From JAGOEX01 sp964630905 (GTDB lineage: Bacteria; UBP6; UBA1177), in contig CAZVWR010000016.1 of assembly GCA_964630905.1 (NCBI GenBank), positions 1 to 53,542 on the forward strand: a DNA stretch of 53,542 nt. The letters are read 5' to 3'. The notes beneath the pieces were generated by a model that worked only from the letters and a program-made list of their open reading frames with translations, was not told the origin of the DNA and did no database searches. A program made the translations under genes and the position numbers. Shown here piece after piece: positions 32,825-41,579 of this stretch (the stretch's first letter is position 1; each line of letters starts with the position of its first letter).

Positions 32825-34198
32825 TTATTTGTTTTTAGAAGACTGTATTCTGTCAAGCTTCTTTTCCGTAACCGATTGTTCGTTCTGTTTGTTGCGGTTA
32901 AGATAGCGGAGATATGCCGGAATGGTGGTGTCATCAGGGTTGTACTTGCTCTCTGTGACCACTATCTCATCATCAAAAACTTTAGAGGCTGAAATTTTAT
33001 CTTTGTCTATTTTGAAAACCTCTTCATCATTGTTTTCGCTGCCTGCGTTCTGTGCAGCAGGGGCGAGAACATCGACCTCGATCTCCTCCATTTCTACAAA
33101 ATCAGACTTCTGTTCCTGAGCTTCAGCAGGTTTTTCGGTCACTTCAAAGAGTCGGCCCTGATCCGATGCTTCAACTTTTTTCATGTTTTTGGGAGGCTCT
33201 ATCGTGCTTATTGTATCCTCAGTCGCTTCGGCAACGATAAGTGCATATACCTTATCAGCTTTTTCATCAACAGAAGCACCCCAGATCACATCACCTTCTT
33301 CGTGCAGCTGATCTGTCAGGTATTTAGCGGCACTTGCAAATTCCTTCATAGGTGTAGGAGCTCCGCCGAAATGGACAAGCATTTTCTTTGATCCCGATAT
33401 TGTAAAATCGGCAAGAAGCGGGTTGTTAAGAGCCTCCTTTACAGCGTTGATCGCCGCATTCTCTCCGGTTGCACTGCCGAAACCGAACATTGCAAGTCCC
33501 ATATTTGTCATGGTCTGTCTTACATCGGCGAAGTCAACATTGATGAAAGATTTGTTGGTTATAAGCTCTGAAAGATTTCTGACGGCATAAATAAGAACTT
33601 CATTGGGTTTTTTAAACATATCAATCGCCATATCGCTGTCTTCGGCTATATCAAGCAGACGCTGATTCGGGATCACAACAAGTGTATCGACATTGTTTTT
33701 CAATGCCTCCATTCCTTCCATTGCATATCTCTGCTTTCTCCTCGCTTCAAAATCAAAAGGCTTCGTCACTATTCCAACGGTGAGTATCCCTGAGTTCCTT
33801 GCAACTTCAGCAACAACCGCCGCGGCACCTGTACCAGTTCCGCCACCCATGCCTGCAGTTATGAAGAGCATGTCGAGACCGTCAATTACAGTTGCGATGT
33901 CGATCTTGCTCTCTTCCGCCGCCTTTTTTCCTATCTCAGGCACACCTCCTGCACCCTGACCCTTTGTAAGATTAGGCCCAAGCTGAAGTTTTTCAGCAGC
34001 CTGATTTCCTTCAAGAGCCTGCACATCGGTATTAGCCGCAATTATCAGGACATTGTTGAAAACGGAGTAATTCCTTCCGTCAGCTCCGCTGTTTATCCTG
34101 TCCCTCTCCTCACACATCATCTCGACGGCATTGCAACCTCCGCCGCCGACACCCATTACCCCGATCTTGACAACCATGCTGTTCAGTATCCCCGACAT
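32825..34198 (-). CDS. ftsZ: Cell division GTPase FtsZ
   Basis: A 457-residue tubulin homologue. It has GVGGGGCNAVE, NTDVQALEG, the tubulin signature AGMGGGTGTGAAAVVAEVA, TKPFDFEARRK and ADVRQTMTNMG. A 15-residue insertion (about 31-48, around DRINSGADGRNYS) sits between the first G-loop and NTD. The GTPase core ends near 330 and is followed by a roughly 90-residue acidic linker. The conserved C-terminal peptide TTIPAYLRYLNR binds FtsA. Another 20 basic residues follow, an unusually long tail. An AAAGGAGGC ribosome site, the best in the operon, fits high expression. Confidence 0.97.
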   Translation of the reverse strand: MSGILNSMVVKIGVMGVGGGGCNAVEMMCEERDRINSGADGRNYSVFNNVLIIAANTDVQALEGNQAAEKLQLGPNLTKGQGAGGVPEIGKKAAEESKIDIATVIDGLDMLFITAGMGGGTGTGAAAVVAEVARNSGILTVGIVTKPFDFEARRKQRYAMEGMEALKNNVDTLVVIPNQRLLDIAEDSDMAIDMFKKPNEVLIYAVRNLSELITNKSFINVDFADVRQTMTNMGLAMFGFGSATGENAAINAVKEALNNPLLADFTISGSKKMLVHFGGAPTPMKEFASAAKYLTDQLHEEGDVIWGASVDEKADKVYALIVAEATEDTISTIEPPKNMKKVEASDQGRLFEVTEKPAEAQEQKSDFVEMEEIEVDVLAPAAQNAGSENNDEEVFKIDKDKISASKVFDDEIVVTESKYNPDDTTIPAYLRYLNRNKQNEQSVTEKKLDRIQSSKNK

Positions 34199-34209
34199 GT
34201 AAGCCTCCT

Positions 34210-35439
34210 TTATTCAAAAAATCTTCTAAAAAAATCACCGAGTTTGCTGAAAAATCCGCCGTTCCTGTCACGGAACTTCATTTTGCCTCTTTCGGCAAAG
34301 TAGTTGATGATACCAACCGCCGTGGAAAAGGCAGGGGAGCTCAGAACATCCTTGAAACCGCTGCTTGCCTCATTTATTTTAGGTCTTCCGATACGGACGG
34401 GTTGTTCAAAAACATCTTTTGCCAGAAACTGAATATCCTTCAGCTCCGCTGTCCCGCCTGTAAGAACAATGTTTGTCTGGATAAGACTTTCCTTCATCTC
34501 TTCATTAAGTCTCTTCCTTGCCGCCATCAATATTTCTTCAACTCTCGGAGCAAGAACACTTGCAAGAAAATGAACTTTTTTCACTTTCTTTTCTTCTGTT
34601 CCGATAGTGCTCACCTCAATTTCTTCATCGCTTGAAACATAATCAGGTCTGGCACTTCCGTATCTGCATTTTATCCTTTCAGCCTCCACGGGAGGTATTC
34701 TCATAGCATAACTGATATCTGTTGTTACATACCTTCCGCCCATAGGGATAACCGTTGTATAAACAGGATCACCTTTATGATAAACCGTTATGTCTGTAGT
34801 GCCGTCACCGATGTCTATTAGTGCGACACCGAGCTGTTTTTCATCTTCCTCAAGAACAGCCCAGCTCCCGGCAATACCGTTGACAAGAACATCTTCAACA
34901 TGAAGACCTGCATCTTCAACCGACTTTGCAAGGTTTCTGAGCATTGCCGTGGATGAAGTAAGAATGTGAACTTTGACTTCAAGCCTTCTTCCAGCCATTC
35001 CTTTAGGATTTCTGATACCTGCCTGATCATCAACAACAAATTCACCTATCTCGACATTTATGATCTGTCTGTCACTCGGAAGACTTACATTTCTTGCCTG
35101 CTCGATGACCCTGTCTATGTCTGTCTGGGCAACTTCTCTGCCTCTGACCGTAACGACACCATGACTGTTCATGGATGAGACATGTTCTCCGGAAAGCCCT
35201 ATATAAACCGATTTGATGTGGATATCAGCGATCTTTTCAGCTTCAGTAACTGATTCATGGATAGCCCTCGTAGTAGCTTCCATGTTTACAACGCTCCCGG
35301 CAATTATGCCGTTTTCGTTCTTTGCTACACCTTTGCCGATAAACTGAACTTTTTTATCGTTCTCGACTTTGGCTACAAGCGTTGTAACCTTTTTTGTGCC
35401 CACATCAAGGGCAACGATCACACTGTCATTCTTAGGCAT
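34210..35439 (-). CDS. ftsA: Cell division actin-like protein FtsA
   Basis: A 409-residue protein with the actin-like ATPase pattern: VALDVGTKKVTTLVAKV, then the 1C domain (IHIKSVYIGLSGEHVSSMNS), VALIDIGDGTTDITVYHKG and IVLTGGTAELKD. The C-terminus ends in an amphipathic membrane-targeting helix (FFSKLGDFFRRFFE). It tethers FtsZ filaments to the inner membrane and recruits later division proteins. It overlaps ftsQ by eight bases and is followed after 11 bases by ftsZ, the classical order. Confidence 0.96.
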   Translation of the reverse strand: MPKNDSVIVALDVGTKKVTTLVAKVENDKKVQFIGKGVAKNENGIIAGSVVNMEATTRAIHESVTEAEKIADIHIKSVYIGLSGEHVSSMNSHGVVTVRGREVAQTDIDRVIEQARNVSLPSDRQIINVEIGEFVVDDQAGIRNPKGMAGRRLEVKVHILTSSTAMLRNLAKSVEDAGLHVEDVLVNGIAGSWAVLEEDEKQLGVALIDIGDGTTDITVYHKGDPVYTTVIPMGGRYVTTDISYAMRIPPVEAERIKCRYGSARPDYVSSDEEIEVSTIGTEEKKVKKVHFLASVLAPRVEEILMAARKRLNEEMKESLIQTNIVLTGGTAELKDIQFLAKDVFEQPVRIGRPKINEASSGFKDVLSSPAFSTAVGIINYFAERGKMKFRDRNGGFFSKLGDFFRRFFE

Positions 35440-36292
35440 TACTCCCCCTATTTACATTCTTGAATACTTTTCCTACTATTACCCTTATTTTTTTATCCTT
35501 TTCAGTTTTCTCAAATATGTATTCTCCTGCCCATTTGTTCTCTGAAGAAAGTCGCCCTGATATATTAGAGAACATTTCCTGCATTGCAGATATTTCGTCA
35601 TTTGAGAAATCATTGCCGAAAGAGAGATATGTCGTCATTGAATCAGAAGCTTCACAATCGGCAGAAAACCCTGATGGAATGTCAAACTTGATACTTTTGA
35701 TCCTGCACATCGATCCATGATCGTTCCACGCTTTTGAGATCATTACAGCTGTGACAATTTTCTCGCCCCTGAGTTTTTCGCCCAGAGAATCATTGTCTAT
35801 ATGGAAAAAAGGGAGTGAGGCAGTAGCTTCACCGGGAAATGTCCTTTTGAAAACAATCCCTTCAGAATCGGCAAACCACAGGGTGGAAACATCTTTTTTA
35901 TCATTCGGGGAATCTGATGACCGTCTGCTGTTGACAACTATTGCCGGAACAAACTCCTCTATCACTATCTTTACTGAATCAGGGAATATTTTCTTCACGA
36001 AGGCATTTTTAACCCATCCGCTCGAAAGGAGATATGCCTCCATCTTACTTTCATCAAGATCGAACCAGCTCATTTCATTCTCAAGGCCGGAAATAAGAAT
36101 AACCTCCTTTGTTGAAAGCATGCTGTTGCCGCTTATTTCAGCTTTCTCACTGGAAACCCTTACCATATCACTCTCCTTCCATTCACGCAATGCCTGAGCA
36201 GAAAGGGTAAAAAACGCAACAAATATAAATGTAAGAAAATAGAGAACTGTTGAATAAAACAGTGTAGAAACTATTTTCTTAAATCTTTCCAT
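35432..36292 (-). CDS. ftsQ: Cell division protein FtsQ (POTRA domain)
   Basis: A 286-residue protein. It has a short cytoplasmic tail, one membrane helix (STVLYFLTFIFVAFFTL), then a POTRA-like domain (about 45-120: VRVSSEKAEISGNSMLSTKEV, WVKNAFVKKIFPDSVKIVIEE) and a beta domain (LWFADSEGIVFKR). FtsQ links FtsA/FtsZ-stage assembly to FtsL/FtsB in the periplasm. Its sequence is weakly conserved, so the call rests on architecture plus its place between ddl and ftsA. Its start overlaps the ddl stop by one base. Confidence 0.9.
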   Translation of the reverse strand: MERFKKIVSTLFYSTVLYFLTFIFVAFFTLSAQALREWKESDMVRVSSEKAEISGNSMLSTKEVILISGLENEMSWFDLDESKMEAYLLSSGWVKNAFVKKIFPDSVKIVIEEFVPAIVVNSRRSSDSPNDKKDVSTLWFADSEGIVFKRTFPGEATASLPFFHIDNDSLGEKLRGEKIVTAVMISKAWNDHGSMCRIKSIKFDIPSGFSADCEASDSMTTYLSFGNDFSNDEISAMQEMFSNISGRLSSENKWAGEYIFEKTEKDKKIRVIVGKVFKNVNRGSNA

Positions 36293-37197
36293 CAGCCAAG
36301 TGCCTCATTTATTAACAGTTCCAACAGGCTTAAATAGCTCAAACCCCTTTTCTTTGCTATCATCGGAACAAGCGAATGTGATGTCATTCCGGGGAGAGTG
36401 TTAATCTCAAGCATTACATAATCATCGCCGTTCACAATGAAATCGCTTCTTGAAACCCCTTTGCAACCAAGTGCCGTATGAAGGAGCTGTGCCGCCCTCC
36501 ATATATCCCTGCTAACTTTTTCATTATAATCAGGATCTACTATATATTTTGTCTGATCGCTCAGATACTTGCTTTCAAAATCGTAGAATTCATTCGCAGG
36601 AATGATCTCGACATCGCCAAGGACCTCATTCATAAGAACCGCGACATTTATCTCTCTCCCCTTGAAAAATCTTTCACACAGATATTTTTTACCAATGATC
36701 AGCTCATCAACTGTTTTTTCCCATGCTGTAATATCTTTAATTATGAAAACTCCTCTGCTTGAACCATTTACAGGGTCTTTTATCACCAAAGGCAGATCTA
36801 TTGGATGTCTCATTTCTTTCTCAGCTGTAAAAACCGTCCCTTCTGCAACCTTGATGCCGAGTTCTTTCATAACTGCACGGCATATTATTTTGTCCATTCC
36901 TGCAGCACTTGCACTGACGCCTGAATTTGTATAAGGTATCTTCATCATCTCTAGAAGACCCTGAACAGTTCCGTCCTCACCGTATTTTCCATGAAGCCCG
37001 TTAACAACAACTTCAGGAGAAAACTCCCTGATCTTAAGATCAAGATCAAATCCTGCATCAATAAAAACAGTATTGACATACCCGCCCTCTATCAAGGCCT
37101 TGTGTATCATTCCGCCGGTTTCCAGACTGACACTCCTCTCATCGCTCATGCCGCCTGCTATCACTGCGATCTTTGTGTTCTTGTTCAGCTTATTCAT
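36292..37197 (-). CDS. ddl: D-alanine-D-alanine ligase
   Basis: A 301-residue ATP-grasp enzyme, typical in length. Motifs are AVIAGGMSDERSVSLETG, NGLHGKYGEDGTVQGLLEM, PYTNSGVSASAAGMDK, VKDPVNGSSRGV and MLEINTLPGMTSHSLVP. It makes the D-Ala-D-Ala dipeptide used by MurF. It overlaps murB by eight bases and ftsQ by one. Confidence 0.96.
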   Translation of the reverse strand: MNKLNKNTKIAVIAGGMSDERSVSLETGGMIHKALIEGGYVNTVFIDAGFDLDLKIREFSPEVVVNGLHGKYGEDGTVQGLLEMMKIPYTNSGVSASAAGMDKIICRAVMKELGIKVAEGTVFTAEKEMRHPIDLPLVIKDPVNGSSRGVFIIKDITAWEKTVDELIIGKKYLCERFFKGREINVAVLMNEVLGDVEIIPANEFYDFESKYLSDQTKYIVDPDYNEKVSRDIWRAAQLLHTALGCKGVSRSDFIVNGDDYVMLEINTLPGMTSHSLVPMIAKKRGLSYLSLLELLINEALG

Positions 37198-38032
37198 ACC
37201 AGAACTTCACCTCCGGACATAGTGTTATTCCAAACATCTCTTTGACTTTTCCTATAGCTGTATCTTTCAACACACAGAAATCATCGAAAACAGCATTCCC
37301 TTTATTAACAACAATATTCGCATGGTCTTCACTGAGTCCTGCATCATTGATATAAAAACCTTTCATTCCGGCTTTCTCAAGAAGTATTCCAGCTTTTTCA
37401 CCTTCAGGGTTTTTAAACAATGACCCGGCACTGTGACCTTTTATCTTAATTCTCCTTGAAAGATGGTACATTACCCTTTTTCTTACATTTTCAACAGAAT
37501 CCTTTATAAGTACCAGATCTACACCAAGTACAACAAAATTCCCTTCGGGCGGATTGTCAAGAGAGCGGTAACTGAACTGAGGAACAAGAACAGACACAGC
37601 ACCGTTCTTCACATAGTAGAGAGATCCTGCTACATCATCCCATGAATAATCAGCCGGCGTCGCATTACCCATCACAGCTCCGCCGAGAGTACCGGGAATT
37701 CCTGCCATGAATTCAACTCCGCTTAGACCGTTCTTCATGGAATAATTTATAAGACTGCTTATGGGAACACCGGCCGGCATGAAAGTTTTTACCGCATGTT
37801 CACTGACATCTTCCGTATCACTTGTCCCGATCATTCCGCCCATGTAAAGTACAGGTTTTAAAACATGTCCCGCGATTATATTGCTTCCTCCTGACAGAAC
37901 ATGGAAATCTTTGAATTCATGAGTAAATCTGACAATATCGTCAATTGATTCAGGAAAATAAAGATCACACCCGGCATCTTTTACCTTTATTGAAAGTAAA
38001 TTTCCAAACAGTGCATTCTTTTTAAGTTTCAT
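37190..38032 (-). CDS. murB: UDP-N-acetylenolpyruvoylglucosamine reductase
   Basis: A 280-residue FAD enzyme. It has FHVLSGGSNIIAG in the FAD-binding domain, GVEFMAGIPGTLGGAVMGNA, and the C-terminal SAGSLFKNPEGEKAGILLEKAGMKG and LSEDHANIVVNKGNA. The serine in SAGSLFKNP is the active-site proton donor of this family. It reduces UDP-GlcNAc-enolpyruvate to UDP-MurNAc using NADPH. The start is an ATGA overlap with murC. Confidence 0.95.
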   Translation of the reverse strand: MKLKKNALFGNLLSIKVKDAGCDLYFPESIDDIVRFTHEFKDFHVLSGGSNIIAGHVLKPVLYMGGMIGTSDTEDVSEHAVKTFMPAGVPISSLINYSMKNGLSGVEFMAGIPGTLGGAVMGNATPADYSWDDVAGSLYYVKNGAVSVLVPQFSYRSLDNPPEGNFVVLGVDLVLIKDSVENVRKRVMYHLSRRIKIKGHSAGSLFKNPEGEKAGILLEKAGMKGFYINDAGLSEDHANIVVNKGNAVFDDFCVLKDTAIGKVKEMFGITLCPEVKFWYE

Positions 38033-39384
38033 TTCACTCCGACAAGTTCAAAAACTCTGTTCAAATCACCTGCTCCCGCAGCAATTACTGCAGAAACATG
38101 AAGTTTTTCAATATTATTTTGAATGAAAACACCTGCTTCATCAACAGAATTAAAATAATACACTTCACTTCCGTTCTTTTTCAGTTCTTTGTAAAAACTC
38201 TGCGAATCCGCACCTTTCATTGATTCTCCCGCCTTATAGACCGGAAGCACTATCAAAGGTTCAACATACTTAAGAACTTCAAGGAATTTATCATAAAAAA
38301 CTGTAAACCTTGAGATCCTGTGAGGCTGGAAAATAAGACAGAAATTTCCATATTTAAGTTCAGCCTGCTCCACCAGTGCCCTGATCTCAGAAGGGTGATG
38401 TGCATAATCGTCTATCAAGTCAACACCCTTGTAATTTCCTACGACCTGAAATCTCCTGTCTACAACCGGGATCTCATTCCAAAGTTTTTCAAAATCTATC
38501 TTAGGCAGTGTCACATTTATTTTTTTAAGAAAACTCAGTGCGGCAAGAAGAGCGGCAGATCTGTTCTGAAGAATATGCGCCGGCTCCCTTAAAGATCCGG
38601 CATAAATTTCAATATTATCAGAAAGAAGCCACAATTTTTCATTTTTACAATAGAAATCAAGGCTCGCAATATTCTCAAAAGACTCACACTCTTTCAACTC
38701 TTTAACGGTCGGAAAAGATGACGGGGAGAACATCGAAAAAAGAGAATCGCTTAGATCGTAGCCTCTTCCTATTATTAAAGTTTCTGGTTCCCACGAAAGA
38801 AGATACCTTTCAAAACTGTTAAGCATTTCTTCAGGGTTTGAATAAAAATCTGCATGTTCAAATTCCAGATTATTTATCAAAAGCGTCCCCGGTCTTGTTT
38901 CAAACATCGATCCGTCGCTTTCATCCAGTTCGATTATATATGGCGAACCTTCTGAGATGTTTGAAATTCCGCCACTCTTTCCTCCGGCATAAACAGACGG
39001 GTTCAATCCGGCTTTCTTCAAAATGTGATATATCATCCATGTAGTAGATGTCTTGCCGTGGCTTCCTGCGACCCCTATAACATCTTTTCCTTCCATCATT
39101 TTTGAAAGAAAGGTTCCTCTTGAGATGACCTCTATCCCCTTTTTTAAAGCACATCTTATCTCTTCTGAATCCATCGGAACGGCACTTGATCTTACAACAA
39201 GATCAACTCCTTTAATGTGGTCTGAAGAGTGACCTGAATAACATCTGATCCCTCTGGATTCCACCATTTTAAAATAAGGGCTGATCTTTTCATCGCAACC
39301 GCTCACTTCATACCCCATTCTAAGTGCCATCAGCGCGAGACCGCTAACACCGCTTCCACCTATTCCCATAAAATGGACATGCAT
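38029..39384 (-). CDS. murC: UDP-N-acetylmuramate-L-alanine ligase
   Basis: A 451-residue protein from the ATG at 39384, which follows a GGAAGG ribosome site and leads straight into HVHFMGIGGSGVSGLALMAL; a start 45 bases upstream would add a basic non-conserved stretch overlapping murG. The ATP site is GVAGSHGKTSTTWMI. Further motifs are ELDESDGSMF, NLEFEHADFY, DDYAHHPSEIRAL and IFQPHRISRF. It adds L-Ala to UDP-MurNAc. Confidence 0.96.
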   Translation of the reverse strand: MHVHFMGIGGSGVSGLALMALRMGYEVSGCDEKISPYFKMVESRGIRCYSGHSSDHIKGVDLVVRSSAVPMDSEEIRCALKKGIEVISRGTFLSKMMEGKDVIGVAGSHGKTSTTWMIYHILKKAGLNPSVYAGGKSGGISNISEGSPYIIELDESDGSMFETRPGTLLINNLEFEHADFYSNPEEMLNSFERYLLSWEPETLIIGRGYDLSDSLFSMFSPSSFPTVKELKECESFENIASLDFYCKNEKLWLLSDNIEIYAGSLREPAHILQNRSAALLAALSFLKKINVTLPKIDFEKLWNEIPVVDRRFQVVGNYKGVDLIDDYAHHPSEIRALVEQAELKYGNFCLIFQPHRISRFTVFYDKFLEVLKYVEPLIVLPVYKAGESMKGADSQSFYKELKKNGSEVYYFNSVDEAGVFIQNNIEKLHVSAVIAAGAGDLNRVFELVGVK

Positions 39385-39388
39385 CCTT

Positions 39389-40483
39389 CTACACCTTCCC
39401 CGAAAGGTTCTTTTCAATATCTTCAGCAACTTTCATTGTCGCTTTTTCATAATCAAGTTTATCAATATTCTGCTTTATTTTTGCATTTCCGACAAGGAAT
39501 GCGTTCAATGCAGAATAGAGTTTCTTGACCCTCATAGGCATGCTCCCACCGTCCTCAACGACATATCCGATCTCTTTTCTGGCGATCATTTTTGCATTGT
39601 GTTTCTGATAAATGTCATAATGTTCAGAAATGGGGAGGAAGATTCCGGGCTTGTGCATAGCGAGAAGCTCCGAGACAACATCGGCTGTGGGTCTTGAAAT
39701 GACAACATCGGCTGTTTTATAATATTTACCTCTGTTCTCATACTGCATGTAACAGAGGGCTTCAACCTGAACTTCATCATAGAAACGCTGTATTGATGCA
39801 ACATCCTTTTCACCCGTTTCCTGAAGTATGAAGAACTCTTTTCTCATTTCAGGATATTTTCTGAACATCGTCCGTACAAGTTCATTTATCGAGTAAGAAT
39901 CCTTTCTGCATGTAAAAATTACAAGAAGTTTTTTGTTTGTCGGAATATTCCTCTTCTCAGCCGTCATAACATCTTTTTCAACAGGTATTCCGGTGACAAG
40001 CGATTTTGACTTCGGTGCACTGTTAAGCATTTCGGCAAAAGGGAGATACACCCTGTGGGCAGAAGAAACAAATTGCATATTACAGTCTGACAGGACTGCA
40101 TTCGGTTCCAGCATGAATATTTTCAGGTTCATTTTAACAGCAGCATCCATAATCGGTACAGCTGTAATGCCGCCTACGGTAAGAATAGCCTGGATATGCT
40201 TTGTAGAAAGGGTCTTCATCGAGTTTTTAAGACTTGATTTCCTTTTCAGCGACCTGAGAAGATTTCCGATGAAACCTTTATTTTCAGGAAAATGGTCAAC
40301 TGTAACCGTTTCATAACCTTTTTCAGTAACCGTTTTTATGAAAGGAGAATCATCCGGAAATGCAAAGACCGACATAATCCCCCACTTTCTTAGAATTTCG
40401 GAAACAGCGAGAGCCGGTTTAAGTCTTTCCTTCTTGTTCACTCCGGCAACCAGAATGATAAACCTTGTCCCCATCTTTTCCAT
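39389..40483 (-). CDS. murG: Divergent MurG-like glycosyltransferase
   Basis: A 364-residue GT-B protein in the position of MurG, with a strong GGAGG site. Canonical parts are AILTVGGITAVPIMDAAVK, FMLEPNAVLSDCN, VTGIPVEKD and the UDP-GlcNAc site SRPTADVVSELLAMHKPGIF with DIYQKHNA. Canonical glycine-rich loops are lost: the GGTGGH loop that binds lipid I phosphate and carries the His is replaced by AGVNKKERLKPA, and the GGSQGA loop by FTCRKDSY. The donor side therefore looks intact but the acceptor/catalytic side is altered. Either it works in an unorthodox way or another enzyme makes lipid II (inference). Confidence 0.85.
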   Translation of the reverse strand: MEKMGTRFIILVAGVNKKERLKPALAVSEILRKWGIMSVFAFPDDSPFIKTVTEKGYETVTVDHFPENKGFIGNLLRSLKRKSSLKNSMKTLSTKHIQAILTVGGITAVPIMDAAVKMNLKIFMLEPNAVLSDCNMQFVSSAHRVYLPFAEMLNSAPKSKSLVTGIPVEKDVMTAEKRNIPTNKKLLVIFTCRKDSYSINELVRTMFRKYPEMRKEFFILQETGEKDVASIQRFYDEVQVEALCYMQYENRGKYYKTADVVISRPTADVVSELLAMHKPGIFLPISEHYDIYQKHNAKMIARKEIGYVVEDGGSMPMRVKKLYSALNAFLVGNAKIKQNIDKLDYEKATMKVAEDIEKNLSGKV

Positions 40484-40493
40484 GCTTCACCTC

Positions 40494-41579
40494 CTAACTG
40501 CTGTAACGGTTATCGGCTGTTACCGCGTTTAAAACAAACCCCACCATCATCGAATACGCAAGCAGAGCACTTCCTCCGTAACTTATGAACGGAAGAGGCA
40601 CACCCTTGTTCGGCAGACAGGATGTAACAACACCAAGATTGATGAGGGTTTGGAGAGCAAGCATTACCACGAATCCGGAGATAAGATAGAATCCGAATCT
40701 GTTGTGAACTGTAAGTGCAAAATAGCTGCCGGTTATAAACATCAATAAAAATAATATTATGAGTATCGTTACCCCAATAAATCCGAACTCTTCGCCTATG
40801 ATGGCAAATATGAAATCGGTGTGAGCTTCAGGAAGGTAGCGGAGCTTTTTCTGGGAATTTCCGAAACCGACTCCCGCAACACCGCCTCTGCCCAGAGAAA
40901 CTTCACCCTGAACCTGCTGATATCCGATGTTTTTACGATACTGCCATGGATCGAAAGAAGCTTTGATCCTGTCAAGCCTGTAAGGTTTCATGAATACAAG
41001 GAATGTGGCTCCGGCAAGAGCAAGAACGATAAGGACTGCAAAATATTTAACCCTCATTCCTGCCATAAGGAGGATGAAAATTGCAACGCTGAATATTATC
41101 GCTCCTGTCCCGAGATCTTCAAATGCAATGAGAGACACCACTACGAGCACAACAGTAAAGGGATATACCAGTTCCTTGAGTATTCCGATCCTGTCTCTTT
41201 TATTGCAAATAACCTCTGAAAGATAAAGAACAACAGTTATCTTAGCAAATTCAGCAGGCTGTATCATCATAAAATGGAGATCTATCCATCTTTTAGAACC
41301 GTTTATCTCAGTTCCGATTATATATGTTGAAATAAGAATAAGTATTGTAAAAATAAGGAGATACTTTATCCATGACCTTATAGCTTCGAGATTAACAAGA
41401 TAGCTTGCAGTGAAACCGGCAGATGCTATCACAAGATTCATAGCAAGTCCTTTGAGAAGAGGCAGCAGTGCATTCTGGATCGAAGGGACATTGAAAAGAC
41501 GGATATTGAACACCATTACCATGCCGAAAACAACAAGAAGAAAAAAAATGGAAAAATAAAGTTTAAGCGCCCTTGTCAC
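40494..41579 (-). CDS. ftsW: SEDS glycosyltransferase FtsW
   Basis: A 361-residue protein with about ten membrane helices. SEDS motifs include GSKRWIDLHFMMIQPAEFAKI, the catalytic-loop region YLPEAHTDFIFAIIGEEFGFIG and the C-terminal GVPLPFISYGGSALLAYSMMVG. It polymerises glycan strands at the septum together with the class B PBP FtsI encoded upstream. The start overlaps the murD stop (ATGA). Confidence 0.95.
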   Translation of the reverse strand: MTRALKLYFSIFFLLVVFGMVMVFNIRLFNVPSIQNALLPLLKGLAMNLVIASAGFTASYLVNLEAIRSWIKYLLIFTILILISTYIIGTEINGSKRWIDLHFMMIQPAEFAKITVVLYLSEVICNKRDRIGILKELVYPFTVVLVVVSLIAFEDLGTGAIIFSVAIFILLMAGMRVKYFAVLIVLALAGATFLVFMKPYRLDRIKASFDPWQYRKNIGYQQVQGEVSLGRGGVAGVGFGNSQKKLRYLPEAHTDFIFAIIGEEFGFIGVTILIILFLLMFITGSYFALTVHNRFGFYLISGFVVMLALQTLINLGVVTSCLPNKGVPLPFISYGGSALLAYSMMVGFVLNAVTADNRYSS

